From: Hyphomicrobium_A sp964493785
GTDB taxonomy: Bacteria > Pseudomonadota > Alphaproteobacteria > Rhizobiales > Hyphomicrobiaceae
Assembly (NCBI GenBank): GCA_964493785.1
Contig: CAZBPM010000019.1
Span: 1-64,000 of the forward strand
DNA length: 64,000 bases
Reading direction: 5' to 3'
The notes under the pieces were generated by a model. The model worked only from the letters and a program-made list of their open reading frames with translations, made no database searches and was not told the origin of the DNA. The translations under genes were made by a program, and so were the position numbers. The stretch's first letter is position 1; every line of letters begins with the position of its first letter. Shown here piece after piece: positions 41,598-50,316 of this stretch.

Positions 41598-43214
41598 ATG
41601 GGAAGCACAGCAGCAGTACACGATGACCACGATCATGCCCCCACCGGGCTGAAGCGCTGGTTGTTCTCGACGAATCACAAGGACATCGGAACGATGTACT
41701 TGATATTCGCGATCATCGCCGGCCTCATCGGCGGCGGCCTGTCGGTCGCCATGCGCCTCGAGCTGCAAGAGCCGGGCATGCAGTATTTCGCCGACGGCCA
41801 CGTCTACAACGTGTTCGTCACCGGTCACGGACTCATCATGGTGTTCTTCATGGTGATGCCCGCGATGATCGGCGGCTACGGCAACTGGTTCGTGCCACTG
41901 ATGATCGGTGCGCCGGACATGGCGTTCCCGCGCATGAACAATATCTCATTCTGGCTGCTGCCGGCTGCGCTTGGACTGCTGCTCATCTCGCTGTTCGTCG
42001 AAGGTCCGCCAGGCGGGCTCGGCGTCGGCACCGGCTGGACGGCCTATGCGCCGCTGTCGACATCGGGACACCCCGGTCCGGCCATGGACTTCGCCATTCT
42101 CTCGCTTCACCTCGCCGGTGCATCGTCGATCCTCGGCGCCATCAACTTCATCACCACCATCTTCAACATGCGCGCGCCGGGCATGACCCTGCACAAGATG
42201 CCGCTGTTCGTTTGGTCGGTGTTGGTGACGGCGTTCCTGCTGCTGCTGTCGCTGCCGGTTCTCGCCGGTGCGATCACCATGCTGCTGACGGACCGCAACT
42301 TCGGTACCTCGTTCTTCAGCCCGCAAGGTGGCGGCGACCCGATCCTCTACCAGCATCTGTTCTGGTTCTTCGGGCATCCTGAGGTCTACATCCTCATTCT
42401 CCCTGGCTTCGGCATCATCAGCCACATCGTGTCGACCTTCTCGCGCAAGCCGGTGTTCGGCTATCTCGGAATGGCTTACGCGATGGTCGCCATCGGCCTC
42501 GTCGGCTTCATCGTGTGGGCGCACCACATGTATGCCGCCGGCATCAGCGTGAACACGCAGGCCTACTTCGTGTTCGCCACCATGGTCATCGCGGTGCCGA
42601 CGGGCGTGAAGATCTTCTCGTGGATCGCCACGATGTGGGGCGGATCGATCCAGTTCAAAGTTCCGATGATCTGGGCGCTGGGCTTCATCTTCCTGTTCAC
42701 GGTCGGCGGCGTTACGGGCGTCATGCTCTCCAACGCCGGCGTCGATCGCGCGCTGCACGACACCTATTACGTGGTGGCCCACTTCCACTACGTGCTGTCG
42801 CTCGGCGCCGTGTTCGCCATCTTCGCGGCCTGGTACTACTGGTTCCCGAAGATGTCCGGCTACATGTACAACGAGACGCTCGGCAAGCTGCACTTCTGGC
42901 TGACCTTCATCGGCGCCAACGTGCTGTTCTTCCCGCAGCACTTCCTCGGTCTCTCGGGCATGCCCCGCCGCTACGTCGACTATCCGGACGCCTTCGCGTT
43001 CTGGAACGGCGTGTCGTCGATCGGCGCCTACATCACGGCGCTGGGAACGCTGGTGTTCCTCGTCGGTGTGCTGGCTGCTTTCATGGGCCGCAAGGTCGCG
43101 GGCGACAATCCGTGGGGTCCGGGTGCTACCACGCTCGAGTGGACGCTTCCGTCTCCGCCGAACTTCCACTCGTTCGAGAAGCTGCCGCGCGTGCAGGCGA
43201 GCGAGCACCACTAA
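41598..43214 (+). CDS. ctaD: Cytochrome c oxidase subunit I
   Basis: 538 residues with twelve membrane helices. Heme a and CuB ligands are present: VTGHGLIMVFF (heme a His), HPEVYI with His260 and Glu262 (the D-channel glutamate of A-type oxidases), the HH pair WAHHMYAAG, and HFHYVLSLG (heme ligands in helix X). It reduces oxygen to water while pumping protons. The C-terminal tail ends 17 nt before the run of N at 43232, and the stop codon is intact. Downstream, heme O synthase and assembly factors follow after the assembly gap. Confidence 0.98.
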   Translation: MGSTAAVHDDHDHAPTGLKRWLFSTNHKDIGTMYLIFAIIAGLIGGGLSVAMRLELQEPGMQYFADGHVYNVFVTGHGLIMVFFMVMPAMIGGYGNWFVPLMIGAPDMAFPRMNNISFWLLPAALGLLLISLFVEGPPGGLGVGTGWTAYAPLSTSGHPGPAMDFAILSLHLAGASSILGAINFITTIFNMRAPGMTLHKMPLFVWSVLVTAFLLLLSLPVLAGAITMLLTDRNFGTSFFSPQGGGDPILYQHLFWFFGHPEVYILILPGFGIISHIVSTFSRKPVFGYLGMAYAMVAIGLVGFIVWAHHMYAAGISVNTQAYFVFATMVIAVPTGVKIFSWIATMWGGSIQFKVPMIWALGFIFLFTVGGVTGVMLSNAGVDRALHDTYYVVAHFHYVLSLGAVFAIFAAWYYWFPKMSGYMYNETLGKLHFWLTFIGANVLFFPQHFLGLSGMPRRYVDYPDAFAFWNGVSSIGAYITALGTLVFLVGVLAAFMGRKVAGDNPWGPGATTLEWTLPSPPNFHSFEKLPRVQASEHH

Positions 43215-43395
43215 CGTCACAAGTGACTGGCNNNNNNNNNNGGGGGGGGGCCCCCGGGGGAGGGCGCCCGCCGCACTCAAGATCGCCGAAGAACTGCAGC
43301 TCGCCGGTGTGTCAGGCGCAGGCGAAGCAGCAGCAAGGCCAAGCAGGACCTCCGCAAACGGAGGCTGATGCGCGGCCAGCCAGGGGTGGAGTTAG
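43215..43395. other. Assembly gap with unassigned flank
   Basis: Ten N (43232-43241) followed directly by a run of G, then C, then G (about 43241-43262), which looks like low-quality sequence. The remaining 130 nt up to ctaB are open in more than one frame but match nothing I recognise. The true distance, and whether a small gene is missing between ctaD and ctaB, cannot be known from this sequence. Confidence 0.8.
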
Positions 43396-44328
43396 ATGCA
43401 AGGTTCGCCGATCGATACCAACGTCGGCCAGCTCGGACCCGTTAGTGGGGCGAGTGTTGGCGATTTCATACAGCTGCTGAAGCCGCGGGTGATGTCGCTC
43501 GTCGTATTCACGGCACTCACCGGCATGGTCGTCGCTCCGGGCTCGATCCATCCGATTATCGGTGTCATCGCCCTGGTCGCGATTACCATCGGCGCCGGCG
43601 CGGCCGGTGCGCTCAACATGTGGTACGACGCCGACATCGACGCGCGCATGGCGCGCACGGCAGCTCGGCCCATCCCGCGCGGCCGCATGACCGCGGGTGA
43701 GGCGTTGAGCTTCGGGACGGTGCTATCGGTGTTCTCGGTGCTGACGCTCGGCGTGCTCGTCAACTGGACGGCAGGCGCGCTGCTCGCCATCACCATCGCA
43801 TTTTATCTTTTCATCTACACGATATGGCTGAAGCGGCTGACGCCGCACAACATCGTGATCGGCGGTGCTGCTGGCTCGTTCCCTCCGATGATCGGGTGGG
43901 CCGCGGTGACGGGCAGCGTCAGCATCGAAAGCGTGCTGATGTTCCTGATCATCTTCGCCTGGACGCCGCCGCACTTCTGGGCGCTCGCTCTCTACCGCTG
44001 CCGCGACTATGAGCGCGTCGGCGTGCCGATGCTGCCGGTCGTGGCGGGTGCCGCCGAGACGCGGCGCCAGATCTGGCTTTATTCGCTGCTTTTGGTGCCG
44101 CTTGCTGTGGTTCCGGCCTTCATCGGGCTGGCGGGGCCGGTCTATGCCGTGGTGTCCGTCGTTCTCGGAGCCATTTTCCTCTATCTGGCGTGGCAGGTCG
44201 GCAAGGTTACCGAGGGCCGAGAGGCCGACGCGGTGGCAAAGCGACTGTTCGGATTTTCCATCCTATACTTGTTCCTGCTGTTTGCGGTGATGCTCGGTGA
44301 GCATACCGTCTCGCGGCTAATGGCGTGA
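43396..44328 (+). CDS. ctaB: Protoheme IX farnesyltransferase (heme O synthase)
   Basis: 310 residues with about nine membrane helices of the UbiA prenyltransferase fold. The first acidic motif is NMWYDADIDARMARTAARPIP (about 74-94) with the NxxxDxxxD pattern, and the second appears as YRCRDYERVGVPMLPV near 200-215. It attaches a farnesyl group to heme B to make heme O, the precursor of heme A for subunit I. It is in the usual place, between ctaD and ctaG, and 22 nt before the small coxF gene. Confidence 0.96.
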   Translation: MQGSPIDTNVGQLGPVSGASVGDFIQLLKPRVMSLVVFTALTGMVVAPGSIHPIIGVIALVAITIGAGAAGALNMWYDADIDARMARTAARPIPRGRMTAGEALSFGTVLSVFSVLTLGVLVNWTAGALLAITIAFYLFIYTIWLKRLTPHNIVIGGAAGSFPPMIGWAAVTGSVSIESVLMFLIIFAWTPPHFWALALYRCRDYERVGVPMLPVVAGAAETRRQIWLYSLLLVPLAVVPAFIGLAGPVYAVVSVVLGAIFLYLAWQVGKVTEGREADAVAKRLFGFSILYLFLLFAVMLGEHTVSRLMA

Positions 44329-44350
44329 GGAACGTGTGGTGGAAGTCGTG

Positions 44351-44503
44351 ATGGATGAGATGAACGATAGCGAGAAAGAACGCCAACGGCGCCAGCGCAT
44401 GCGCTCGGTCGCTATAGCGCTGGCGCTCGTCGCGATGGTCGCGCTGTTCTATCTGGCGACGATCGTTCGCCTCGGCGGCAACGTCTTAAACAGGCCTATA
44501 TAA
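44351..44503 (+). CDS. coxF: CoxF-like small membrane protein, 50 residues
   Basis: From ATG 44351 the product starts MDEMNDSEKERQRRQRMRS, then one membrane helix (about 18-40) and ends VRLGGNVLNRPI; a C-terminal ..TIVxLGxNVLNRP motif is the family mark of the CoxF small proteins located between ctaB and ctaG in alphaproteobacteria. It is believed to help oxidase assembly, perhaps with Cox11. GTG 44339 with AGGAA upstream is another possible start and would add four residues; ATG 44351 has GGAAG 5 nt upstream. Confidence 0.85.
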   Translation: MDEMNDSEKERQRRQRMRSVAIALALVAMVALFYLATIVRLGGNVLNRPI

Positions 44504-44518
44504 GGACGCGATCGGGCG

Positions 44519-45127
44519 ATGACGGGATCCCAAGAGCATCAGAACAGGACGCCGGCTGCGCCGCGGCACGGGACCGTCGCGCTGATCTGCACCGTGCTGG
44601 TGCTGGGAATGGCGGGCCTGTCGTTTGCCGCCGTCCCACTCTATCGGCTGTACTGTCAGGTGACGGGCTTCCAGGGCACGACGCAACGCGCCGACAAGCC
44701 GTCGGATGTCGTGCTGGACCGGGTCGTCAAGGTGCACTTCGATGCCAACGTCGCGGCGAACCTGCCGTGGAAGTTCGAGCCGGTGCAGTCCTCGCTCGAT
44801 GTGAAGGTGGGTGAGAATACGCTCGCCTATTACCGGGCGACGAACACGTCGGACCGGGCGACTGTCGGCACAGCCGTTTTCAACGTCACGCCGGATTCAG
44901 CGGGGCCGCACTTCAGCAAGGTGCAGTGCTTCTGCTTCACCGAGCAGCGGCTCGAGCCCGGGCAGTCGGTCGAGATGCCAGTTTCGTTTTTCGTCGATCC
45001 AACCTTCGTCACGGACGAGGAAACGGCAAAGCTGCCGGAGTTGACGCTTTCCTATTCGTTCTATCCCGTCACGGCGCCGAAAGTGGATGGGCAAGCTTCC
45101 ATCGGCGCTCAGGGTAAGGGCGGCTGA
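44519..45127 (+). CDS. ctaG: Cytochrome c oxidase assembly protein CtaG/Cox11
   Basis: 202 residues. A membrane helix near 20-40 anchors it, ending in AAVPLYRLYCQVTGF, with the Cys that is needed for copper delivery. The periplasmic domain carries the copper-binding CFCF motif (KVQCFCFTEQ near 139), the ELTLSYSFY segment close to the end, and PVSFFVDP. Cox11 delivers copper to the CuB site of subunit I. It follows coxF by 15 nt and precedes ctaE by 130 nt. Confidence 0.96.
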   Translation: MTGSQEHQNRTPAAPRHGTVALICTVLVLGMAGLSFAAVPLYRLYCQVTGFQGTTQRADKPSDVVLDRVVKVHFDANVAANLPWKFEPVQSSLDVKVGENTLAYYRATNTSDRATVGTAVFNVTPDSAGPHFSKVQCFCFTEQRLEPGQSVEMPVSFFVDPTFVTDEETAKLPELTLSYSFYPVTAPKVDGQASIGAQGKGG

Positions 45128-45258
45128 GAGACTGAATAAACGCCGCGCGTCGAGGGACCGGTCCTCAGGCGCGACGGCGAGGCGAATGCCGGCAAAGGCA
45201 GGCGCCTAAAAAGACTAAGGATCGGGAGCACCAACGGGGACTACGGGAGACACACGAA

Positions 45259-46218
45259 ATGGCCGCCTCGCACGCCAAGCACCACGACTACCATCTAGTA
45301 AATCCAAGCCCATGGCCGCTCACGTCGTCGATTTCGGCGTTCGTCATGATGATCGGAGCGATCATCTGGATGCGCTCGCAGAACGACGGCGCGGGTGTGT
45401 TCGGACTGCAGGGCCCATGGGTATTCGCTGTCGGCTTCGCCTGCGTCGTTGCGAGCGCATTCTTCTGGTGGCGCGATGTGATCAGCGAGGGCAACCATGG
45501 CGATCACACGCCCGTCGTGCAGCTCCATTTCCGCTACGGCATGATCCTGTTCATCGCCTCTGAGGTGATGTTCTTCGTTGCCTGGTTCTGGGCCTACTTC
45601 GATGTCGCGCTGTTCCCCGCCAGTGTCCATGACCTGCTGAACACGACAGATGTGGTGGGCCAGATCACGCGCGACCAGCTCCTGGGCGGCGTATGGCCTC
45701 CTGTGCCTGCCGACGGCACCGGCCTGACGGTGCCGGCGAGCGGCGCTCCGACGCCGGGCGTGTTCCAGCACACGTTCGATCCTTGGGGCATCCCGCTGCT
45801 CAACACGCTGATCCTGCTCACCTCCGGTGTGACGGTGACGTGGGCTCATCATGCCCTGCTGAAGAACGACCGCCGCGGCCTGATCATGGGCCTCGTGCTG
45901 ACGGTAATTCTGGGCGGCATCTTCACGTTCTTCCAGGCTTACGAGTACAAGCACGCGGCCTTCAGCTTCGCCGGCCACATCTACGGCTCGACGTTCTTCA
46001 TGGCGACGGGCTTCCACGGCGCGCACGTCATCATCGGCACGATCTTCCTGCTGATCTGCCTCATCCGAGCGCTGCGCGGCGCGTTCACGCCGAAGCATCA
46101 TTTCGGGTTCGAGGCTGCCGCCTGGTACTGGCATTTCGTCGACGTGGTCTGGCTGTTCTTGTTCGCCTCGATCTACGTCTGGGGTGCGGGTGCAAACCCG
46201 GGTGGCGCCGGCCACTAA
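45259..46218 (+). CDS. ctaE: Cytochrome c oxidase subunit III
   Basis: 319 residues with seven membrane helices. The N-terminus HHDYHLVNPSPWPL matches subunit III, followed by WWRDVISEGNHGDHT (about 75-89, the family WWRDVxxE motif) and HHALLKNDRRG, and ends with FHGAHVIIGTIFL and a WYWHFVDVVWLFLF helix. It stabilises subunit I and the proton-uptake path. A short palindrome GGACCGGTCC lies in the 130-nt gap upstream. GGGAG precedes ATG 45259. It closes the structural part of the operon; a strong hairpin follows. Confidence 0.97.
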   Translation: MAASHAKHHDYHLVNPSPWPLTSSISAFVMMIGAIIWMRSQNDGAGVFGLQGPWVFAVGFACVVASAFFWWRDVISEGNHGDHTPVVQLHFRYGMILFIASEVMFFVAWFWAYFDVALFPASVHDLLNTTDVVGQITRDQLLGGVWPPVPADGTGLTVPASGAPTPGVFQHTFDPWGIPLLNTLILLTSGVTVTWAHHALLKNDRRGLIMGLVLTVILGGIFTFFQAYEYKHAAFSFAGHIYGSTFFMATGFHGAHVIIGTIFLLICLIRALRGAFTPKHHFGFEAAAWYWHFVDVVWLFLFASIYVWGAGANPGGAGH

Positions 46219-46248
46219 GGGGCCGCGTCGTAACGTCCGACAATCGCC

Positions 46249-46269
46249 GGGGCGGCCTTGGGCCGCCCC
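46249..46269. terminator. Strong hairpin after ctaE
   Basis: GGGGCGGCC-TTG-GGCCGCCCC, a 9-bp perfect stem with a 3-nt loop, 30 nt after the ctaE stop, with no real T tract after it. It may lower expression of the following DUF983-surf1 part of the operon or stabilise the upstream mRNA. Confidence 0.55.
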
Positions 46270-46309
46270 GTGCTATTCTGGGCAGCGCTAAACAGCCACG
46301 GAGCACCGC

Positions 46310-46681
46310 GTGTCTGAAAAAATGCCGCCGGTTTCGCCATTCTACTCGGCTATCATGGCGCGGTGCCCACGCTGCGGCGGCGGCAGCCTGTTCAAGAATG
46401 TGCTGGAGCAGCGCAACCGCTGCCAGAAGTGCGGCCTCGACTACCGTTTCATCGACACGGGCGACGGACCGGCGATCTTCGGTATCTTCATCCTGGGATT
46501 TCTGGTTTGCGGCCTCGCGCTGTATGTAGAGTTTACCTACGAGCCGCCGGTTTGGGTGCACGTGGTGCTGTGGGGGCTCGGCACGCCGATCCTCGCGCTG
46601 GTGATCCTGCGCTTCCTGAAGGCGATGCTCATCGCGCTGCAGTATCGCAATAAGGCAGAGGAAGGCCGCTTCGAGCCATGA
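46310..46681 (+). CDS. DUF983 family protein
   Basis: 123 residues. Two CxxC zinc-type pairs, CPRCGGGSLF (about 20-29) and CQKCGLDYRF (about 39-48), are followed by two membrane helices (about 58-80 and 85-107). DUF983 proteins commonly sit between oxidase subunit III and Surf1 in alphaproteobacteria and may help cofactor or subunit insertion; the role is unproven. The start is GTG 46310 with GGAG upstream. It lies behind the hairpin and 50 nt before surf1. Confidence 0.88.
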   Translation: MSEKMPPVSPFYSAIMARCPRCGGGSLFKNVLEQRNRCQKCGLDYRFIDTGDGPAIFGIFILGFLVCGLALYVEFTYEPPVWVHVVLWGLGTPILALVILRFLKAMLIALQYRNKAEEGRFEP

Positions 46682-46730
46682 CCGAGAATCTGCGCTGCAG
46701 TTTCGAACCTCAAACGGCGACCGTACTCAC

Positions 46731-47486
46731 GTGCTGAGTACGCTGCGAGAGAAGCGGCTGATATGGCCCGGCATCGCGACCCTGCTCGGGGTCGCGTTCC
46801 TGATCGCGCTCGGCACCTGGCAGATGCAGAGGCTGGCCTGGAAACAGGGCCTCATGGGCTCGATCGCCGAGAGGGTACATGCCAAGCCGGTTGCGCTCGC
46901 CGTGGCCGAGGAGCGCGCTGCCGAGGGCGGCGACGTCGAATATACGCGCGTCGTGGCCGAGGGCGAATTGGTCAACGACCGCGAGATCCACCTCTATGCC
47001 CTCGACGAGAATGGCGGGCCGGGCTTTCACGTCATCACGCCCCTGAAGCTTGCCGACGGCAGCTTGGTGCTGGTCAACCGCGGGTTCGTGCCCAATGACC
47101 TGAAGGATCCGGCGCGGCGGTCTGCCGGTCAGCTTTCCGGGGCGGCGAGGGTCACCGGGTTGCTGCGGCACGGCGACCAGCAGGGCATGTTCATTCCGGC
47201 GAACGATGCGTCGCGGAACATCTGGTATTGGCGCGACACCACCGCCATGGCGACGGCCGCTGCGGGCCCTGGCGGGCCGCGCGTGCACTCATTCATCATC
47301 GACCAGGAGGCCGAACCTGCTCCGCCGGGTGGCTGGCCCAAGGGCGGCGTTACCCGGCTCACGCTGTCCAACCGGCATCTGGAATACGCCCTGACGTGGT
47401 ATGGGCTCGCGGTCGCCCTCGTGGGAGTTTTCCTCGCCTTTGCCGTTTCGCGGTGGCAGCGGCCTAAGGGCGCAACCCGCGATTAG
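46731..47486 (+). CDS. surf1: Surf1 family oxidase assembly protein
   Basis: 251 residues. Two membrane helices at the ends (about 12-32 and 222-243) enclose a periplasmic domain, the Surf1/Shy1 topology. Marks are GTWQMQRLAWKQGL near 28-41, GFHVITPLKL and LVNRGFVPNDLKDP near 95-120, and ALTWYGLAVALVGVF at the end. Surf1 helps insert heme A into subunit I. Start GTG 46731 has no clear ribosome site; an ATG at 46678 overlaps the DUF983 stop but is in another frame and stops after 19 codons, so the true start or a sequence error here deserves checking. Confidence 0.9.
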   Translation: MLSTLREKRLIWPGIATLLGVAFLIALGTWQMQRLAWKQGLMGSIAERVHAKPVALAVAEERAAEGGDVEYTRVVAEGELVNDREIHLYALDENGGPGFHVITPLKLADGSLVLVNRGFVPNDLKDPARRSAGQLSGAARVTGLLRHGDQQGMFIPANDASRNIWYWRDTTAMATAAAGPGGPRVHSFIIDQEAEPAPPGGWPKGGVTRLTLSNRHLEYALTWYGLAVALVGVFLAFAVSRWQRPKGATRD

Positions 47487-47617
47487 TCTCCGCGGCGCCG
47501 TACGGGTTAACCGCAACAAGGCTGTGCGGAGCGCCTTATGGCGCGGGTGTGCTTGCTTGTAGCCCCCCGACCACGGCACTAGTGTCGTTAATCCGCTCGC
47601 CAGGAGAATACCCCGCT

Positions 47618-49030
47618 TTGAAGTACATCTCGACCAGAGGTGAGGCCCCTCCGCTGGGTTTCGAGGACGTCGTTCTTGCGGGACTGGCCCGCGACGGAGG
47701 CCTCTACGTTCCGCAGTCCTGGCCGACGCTGACGCCGGAAACGATCGCGGCATTTGCGGGCAAGCCGTTCGCCGAGGTGGCGGCCGAGGTTATTCACCCG
47801 TTCACCGGCGGGGCCATGACACGCGAAGAGCTGCGGACGATGACGGACGCAGCTTATGCACGTTTCGAGCATCCCGCGGTGACGCCGCTGGTACAGGTCG
47901 GCACCAACCGCTGGGTGCTGGAGCTGTTCCACGGACCGACCCTGGCATTCAAGGACGTGGCGATGCAGTTGCTCGCCCGGCTCATGGACCGCGTGCTGTC
48001 GACGCGCAACGAGCGGGCGACGATCGTCGGGGCGACATCGGGTGACACTGGCGGGGCGGCAATCGAAGCCTTCCGCGGCTCGCCGCATGTCGATATCGCG
48101 ATCCTTTTTCCGGAGGGGCGCGTCTCGGACGTGCAGCGCCGGATGATGACGACGCCGACCGAGCGCAACGTCCACGCCATTTCGGTGCGCGGCAACTTCG
48201 ACGATTGCCAGGCGCTGGTGAAGGCGATGTTCAACGACCACAACTTCCGCGACCGGGTTTCATTGGCGGGCGTGAACTCGATCAACTGGGCCCGCATCGC
48301 GGGGCAGGTCACTTACTACTTCGTGGCTGCGGTGGCGCTCGGCGCGCCGTACCGACCGGTGTCGTTCGTCGTTCCGACCGGCAACTTCGGCGATATCTTC
48401 GCGGGCTACGTAGCCAAGCGCATGGGGCTGCCCATCGAGAGGCTTGTCATCGCCTCGAACGTGAATGACATCCTGCCGCGCACGCTGCACGGCGGCAGCT
48501 ACGAGATGCGTGGCGTGGTTGCGACCACCTCGCCGTCGATGGACATCCAGATCTCTTCGAACTTCGAACGCTATCTGTTCGAGGCTTCAGGCCGCGATGC
48601 GCCGCTGATCCGCGCAAAGATGAGCGCCCTGAAGGAAACCGGCAGCTTCGACCTCGGGCCACTTGCCGAGGTGATGCGGCGCGAGTTTGCCGCCGCCGCC
48701 GCAAGCGAGCAGGACGTGGCCGAGGCGATCGTGCGGACGAAAGCACGCTGCGGATATCTCCTCGACCCGCATACCGCCTGCGCCATCGTCGCGGCGGAAC
48801 GCGAATTGGGTGAAAACAGCCGCGTGCCGCAGATCGTGCTGTCGACCGCACATCCGGCCAAGTTCCCGGACTCCATGCAGGCGATCGCCGGCATCCGATC
48901 GCCGTTGCCGGAAAACCTTTCGGCGCTGATGACCGACGCGGAGCGTTTCACGACGATCGACAACGATATCGGTGTTGCGGAAGGGCACGTCGAAGAGCTG
49001 ACCCGCGCCGTCGCGGAGCGCAGGACATGA
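47618..49030 (+). CDS. thrC: Threonine synthase
   Basis: 470 residues, the long ThrC form. The PLP-binding lysine is Lys112 in LAFKDVAMQ, preceded by LELFHGPTLAFKD, and GATSGDTGGAAIEAFRG near 135-151 forms the phosphate loop. VPTGNFGDIFAGYVAKRMG near 252-270 and the C-terminal LDPHTACA segment are also typical. It converts O-phosphohomoserine to threonine in the cytoplasm; homoserine kinase (thrB) lies about 10 kb downstream on the other strand. The start is TTG 47618 with AGGAG 11 nt upstream; the stop overlaps the M16 peptidase start by 4 nt, an arrangement conserved in Hyphomicrobiales. Confidence 0.96.
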   Translation: MKYISTRGEAPPLGFEDVVLAGLARDGGLYVPQSWPTLTPETIAAFAGKPFAEVAAEVIHPFTGGAMTREELRTMTDAAYARFEHPAVTPLVQVGTNRWVLELFHGPTLAFKDVAMQLLARLMDRVLSTRNERATIVGATSGDTGGAAIEAFRGSPHVDIAILFPEGRVSDVQRRMMTTPTERNVHAISVRGNFDDCQALVKAMFNDHNFRDRVSLAGVNSINWARIAGQVTYYFVAAVALGAPYRPVSFVVPTGNFGDIFAGYVAKRMGLPIERLVIASNVNDILPRTLHGGSYEMRGVVATTSPSMDIQISSNFERYLFEASGRDAPLIRAKMSALKETGSFDLGPLAEVMRREFAAAAASEQDVAEAIVRTKARCGYLLDPHTACAIVAAERELGENSRVPQIVLSTAHPAKFPDSMQAIAGIRSPLPENLSALMTDAERFTTIDNDIGVAEGHVEELTRAVAERRT

Positions 49031-50295
49031 GCATCAAGATTTCGACACTCGCCAACGGGCTGCGGATCGTCACCGACGACATGCGCCATCTGGAGACGGT
49101 CTCGCTGGGGCTCTGGGTCGGGACTGGGGCGCGACACGAGACGCCACGCGAGCACGGGATCTCGCACCTGCTCGAGCATATGGCCTTCAAGGGGACGCGG
49201 CAGCGCACGGCACAGCAGATCGCCGAGGAGATCGAGGAAGTCGGTGGCGAGCTGAACGCCGCGACCAGCATGGAAACCACCGCCTATTACGCGCGCGTTC
49301 TGAAGGGCGATGAGGGTGTCGCGCTGGGGCTCATAGCGGACATCCTGCAAAACTCGCTGTTTGGCAGGCCCGAACTCGAGGGTGAGCGCCAGGTCATCCT
49401 GCAGGAGATTGCAGCAACCCAGGATAGCCCGGACGACGTCGGCTACGATCTGCTGCACGACGCGGCCTTTCCGGAGCAGTCGTTGGGGCGGCCGATCCTT
49501 GGCACTCCGGAAAGCGTGTCGAGCTTCTCAGGGGCAGACCTGAAGCGGTTCTTAGGCCGCCACTACAGTCCTCAAAACATGGTGATTTCCGCCGCCGGCG
49601 CTATCCGCCACGAAAATCTCGTCCGCCACGCTGAAGCCCAATTCGGAGGGCTCAGTGAAACCAAGCGAACAACGAGGGAACGTCCGGCCAAATACGTTGG
49701 TGGTGTGCGCGTCTGCGAGAAGGCATTCGAGCAGAGCCACCTGCTGCTGGGCTTGCCCGGCCCGTCGTACAGGGACGACGCGTATATTACTGCTCAGGTG
49801 TTCTCCGGACTGTTCGGCGGAGGCATGTCGTCCCGGCTGTTTCAGGAGGTGCGCGAGAAGCGTGGCCTCTGCTACGCGATTTACTCAACGGCATGGGGTT
49901 TAGGTGACGCTGGATTGTTCGGCATTCACGCTGCGACGGGGGCGGGCCTGATGAGCCAGCTCATCGACGTCATCGGCGCCGAACTGAAGCGCGCGGCAGA
50001 TGCGGTGCCCACGGCCGCGGAGTTGGGGCGTTCCAAGGCGCAGCTCAAGGCGGGATTGCTGATGAGCCTGGAAAGCTCGTCGGCGCGTGCCGAGCAGCTC
50101 GCACGCAATCTCCTGACGCACAACCGCGTGCTCGGCAACGAGGAACTGATGGAGAAGGTCGACGCCGTAACCGCAGAGGACGTGCGCGATTTCGCTGCCC
50201 AGCTTACTCAGGGTGGCGTTTCTGTTTCCGTGGTCGGCAGCGGCCGGCGCTCGCGCAAGTTCGCCGAGCGGGCTGCCGAGCTGGTCGGCAGCTAG
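49027..50295 (+). CDS. M16 family zinc metallopeptidase
   Basis: 422 residues, two M16 half-domains. The inverted zinc motif HxxEH appears as His47-Leu-Leu-Glu50-His51 in ISHLLEHMAFKG, and the downstream glutamate lies in the ELNAATSMETTAYYARVL stretch near 77-94. C-terminal EKRGLCYAIYS near 275 is a usual second-half mark. It resembles the bacterial ancestor of mitochondrial processing peptidase beta subunits; substrates are unknown, and it is cytoplasmic because no signal peptide is present. It overlaps thrC by 4 nt (ATGA) and is followed closely by the acetyltransferase. Confidence 0.94.
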   Translation: MSIKISTLANGLRIVTDDMRHLETVSLGLWVGTGARHETPREHGISHLLEHMAFKGTRQRTAQQIAEEIEEVGGELNAATSMETTAYYARVLKGDEGVALGLIADILQNSLFGRPELEGERQVILQEIAATQDSPDDVGYDLLHDAAFPEQSLGRPILGTPESVSSFSGADLKRFLGRHYSPQNMVISAAGAIRHENLVRHAEAQFGGLSETKRTTRERPAKYVGGVRVCEKAFEQSHLLLGLPGPSYRDDAYITAQVFSGLFGGGMSSRLFQEVREKRGLCYAIYSTAWGLGDAGLFGIHAATGAGLMSQLIDVIGAELKRAADAVPTAAELGRSKAQLKAGLLMSLESSSARAEQLARNLLTHNRVLGNEELMEKVDAVTAEDVRDFAAQLTQGGVSVSVVGSGRRSRKFAERAAELVGS

Positions 50296-50316
50296 CGTTT
50301 CGAGGGGCGGCGACCG

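Noticed and set aside
41946..43280. A 444-codon minus-strand open frame reaching into the N gap
   Set aside because: Antisense to ctaD, rich in Arg, Glu and His in a shadow-like pattern, and it runs through undefined bases.
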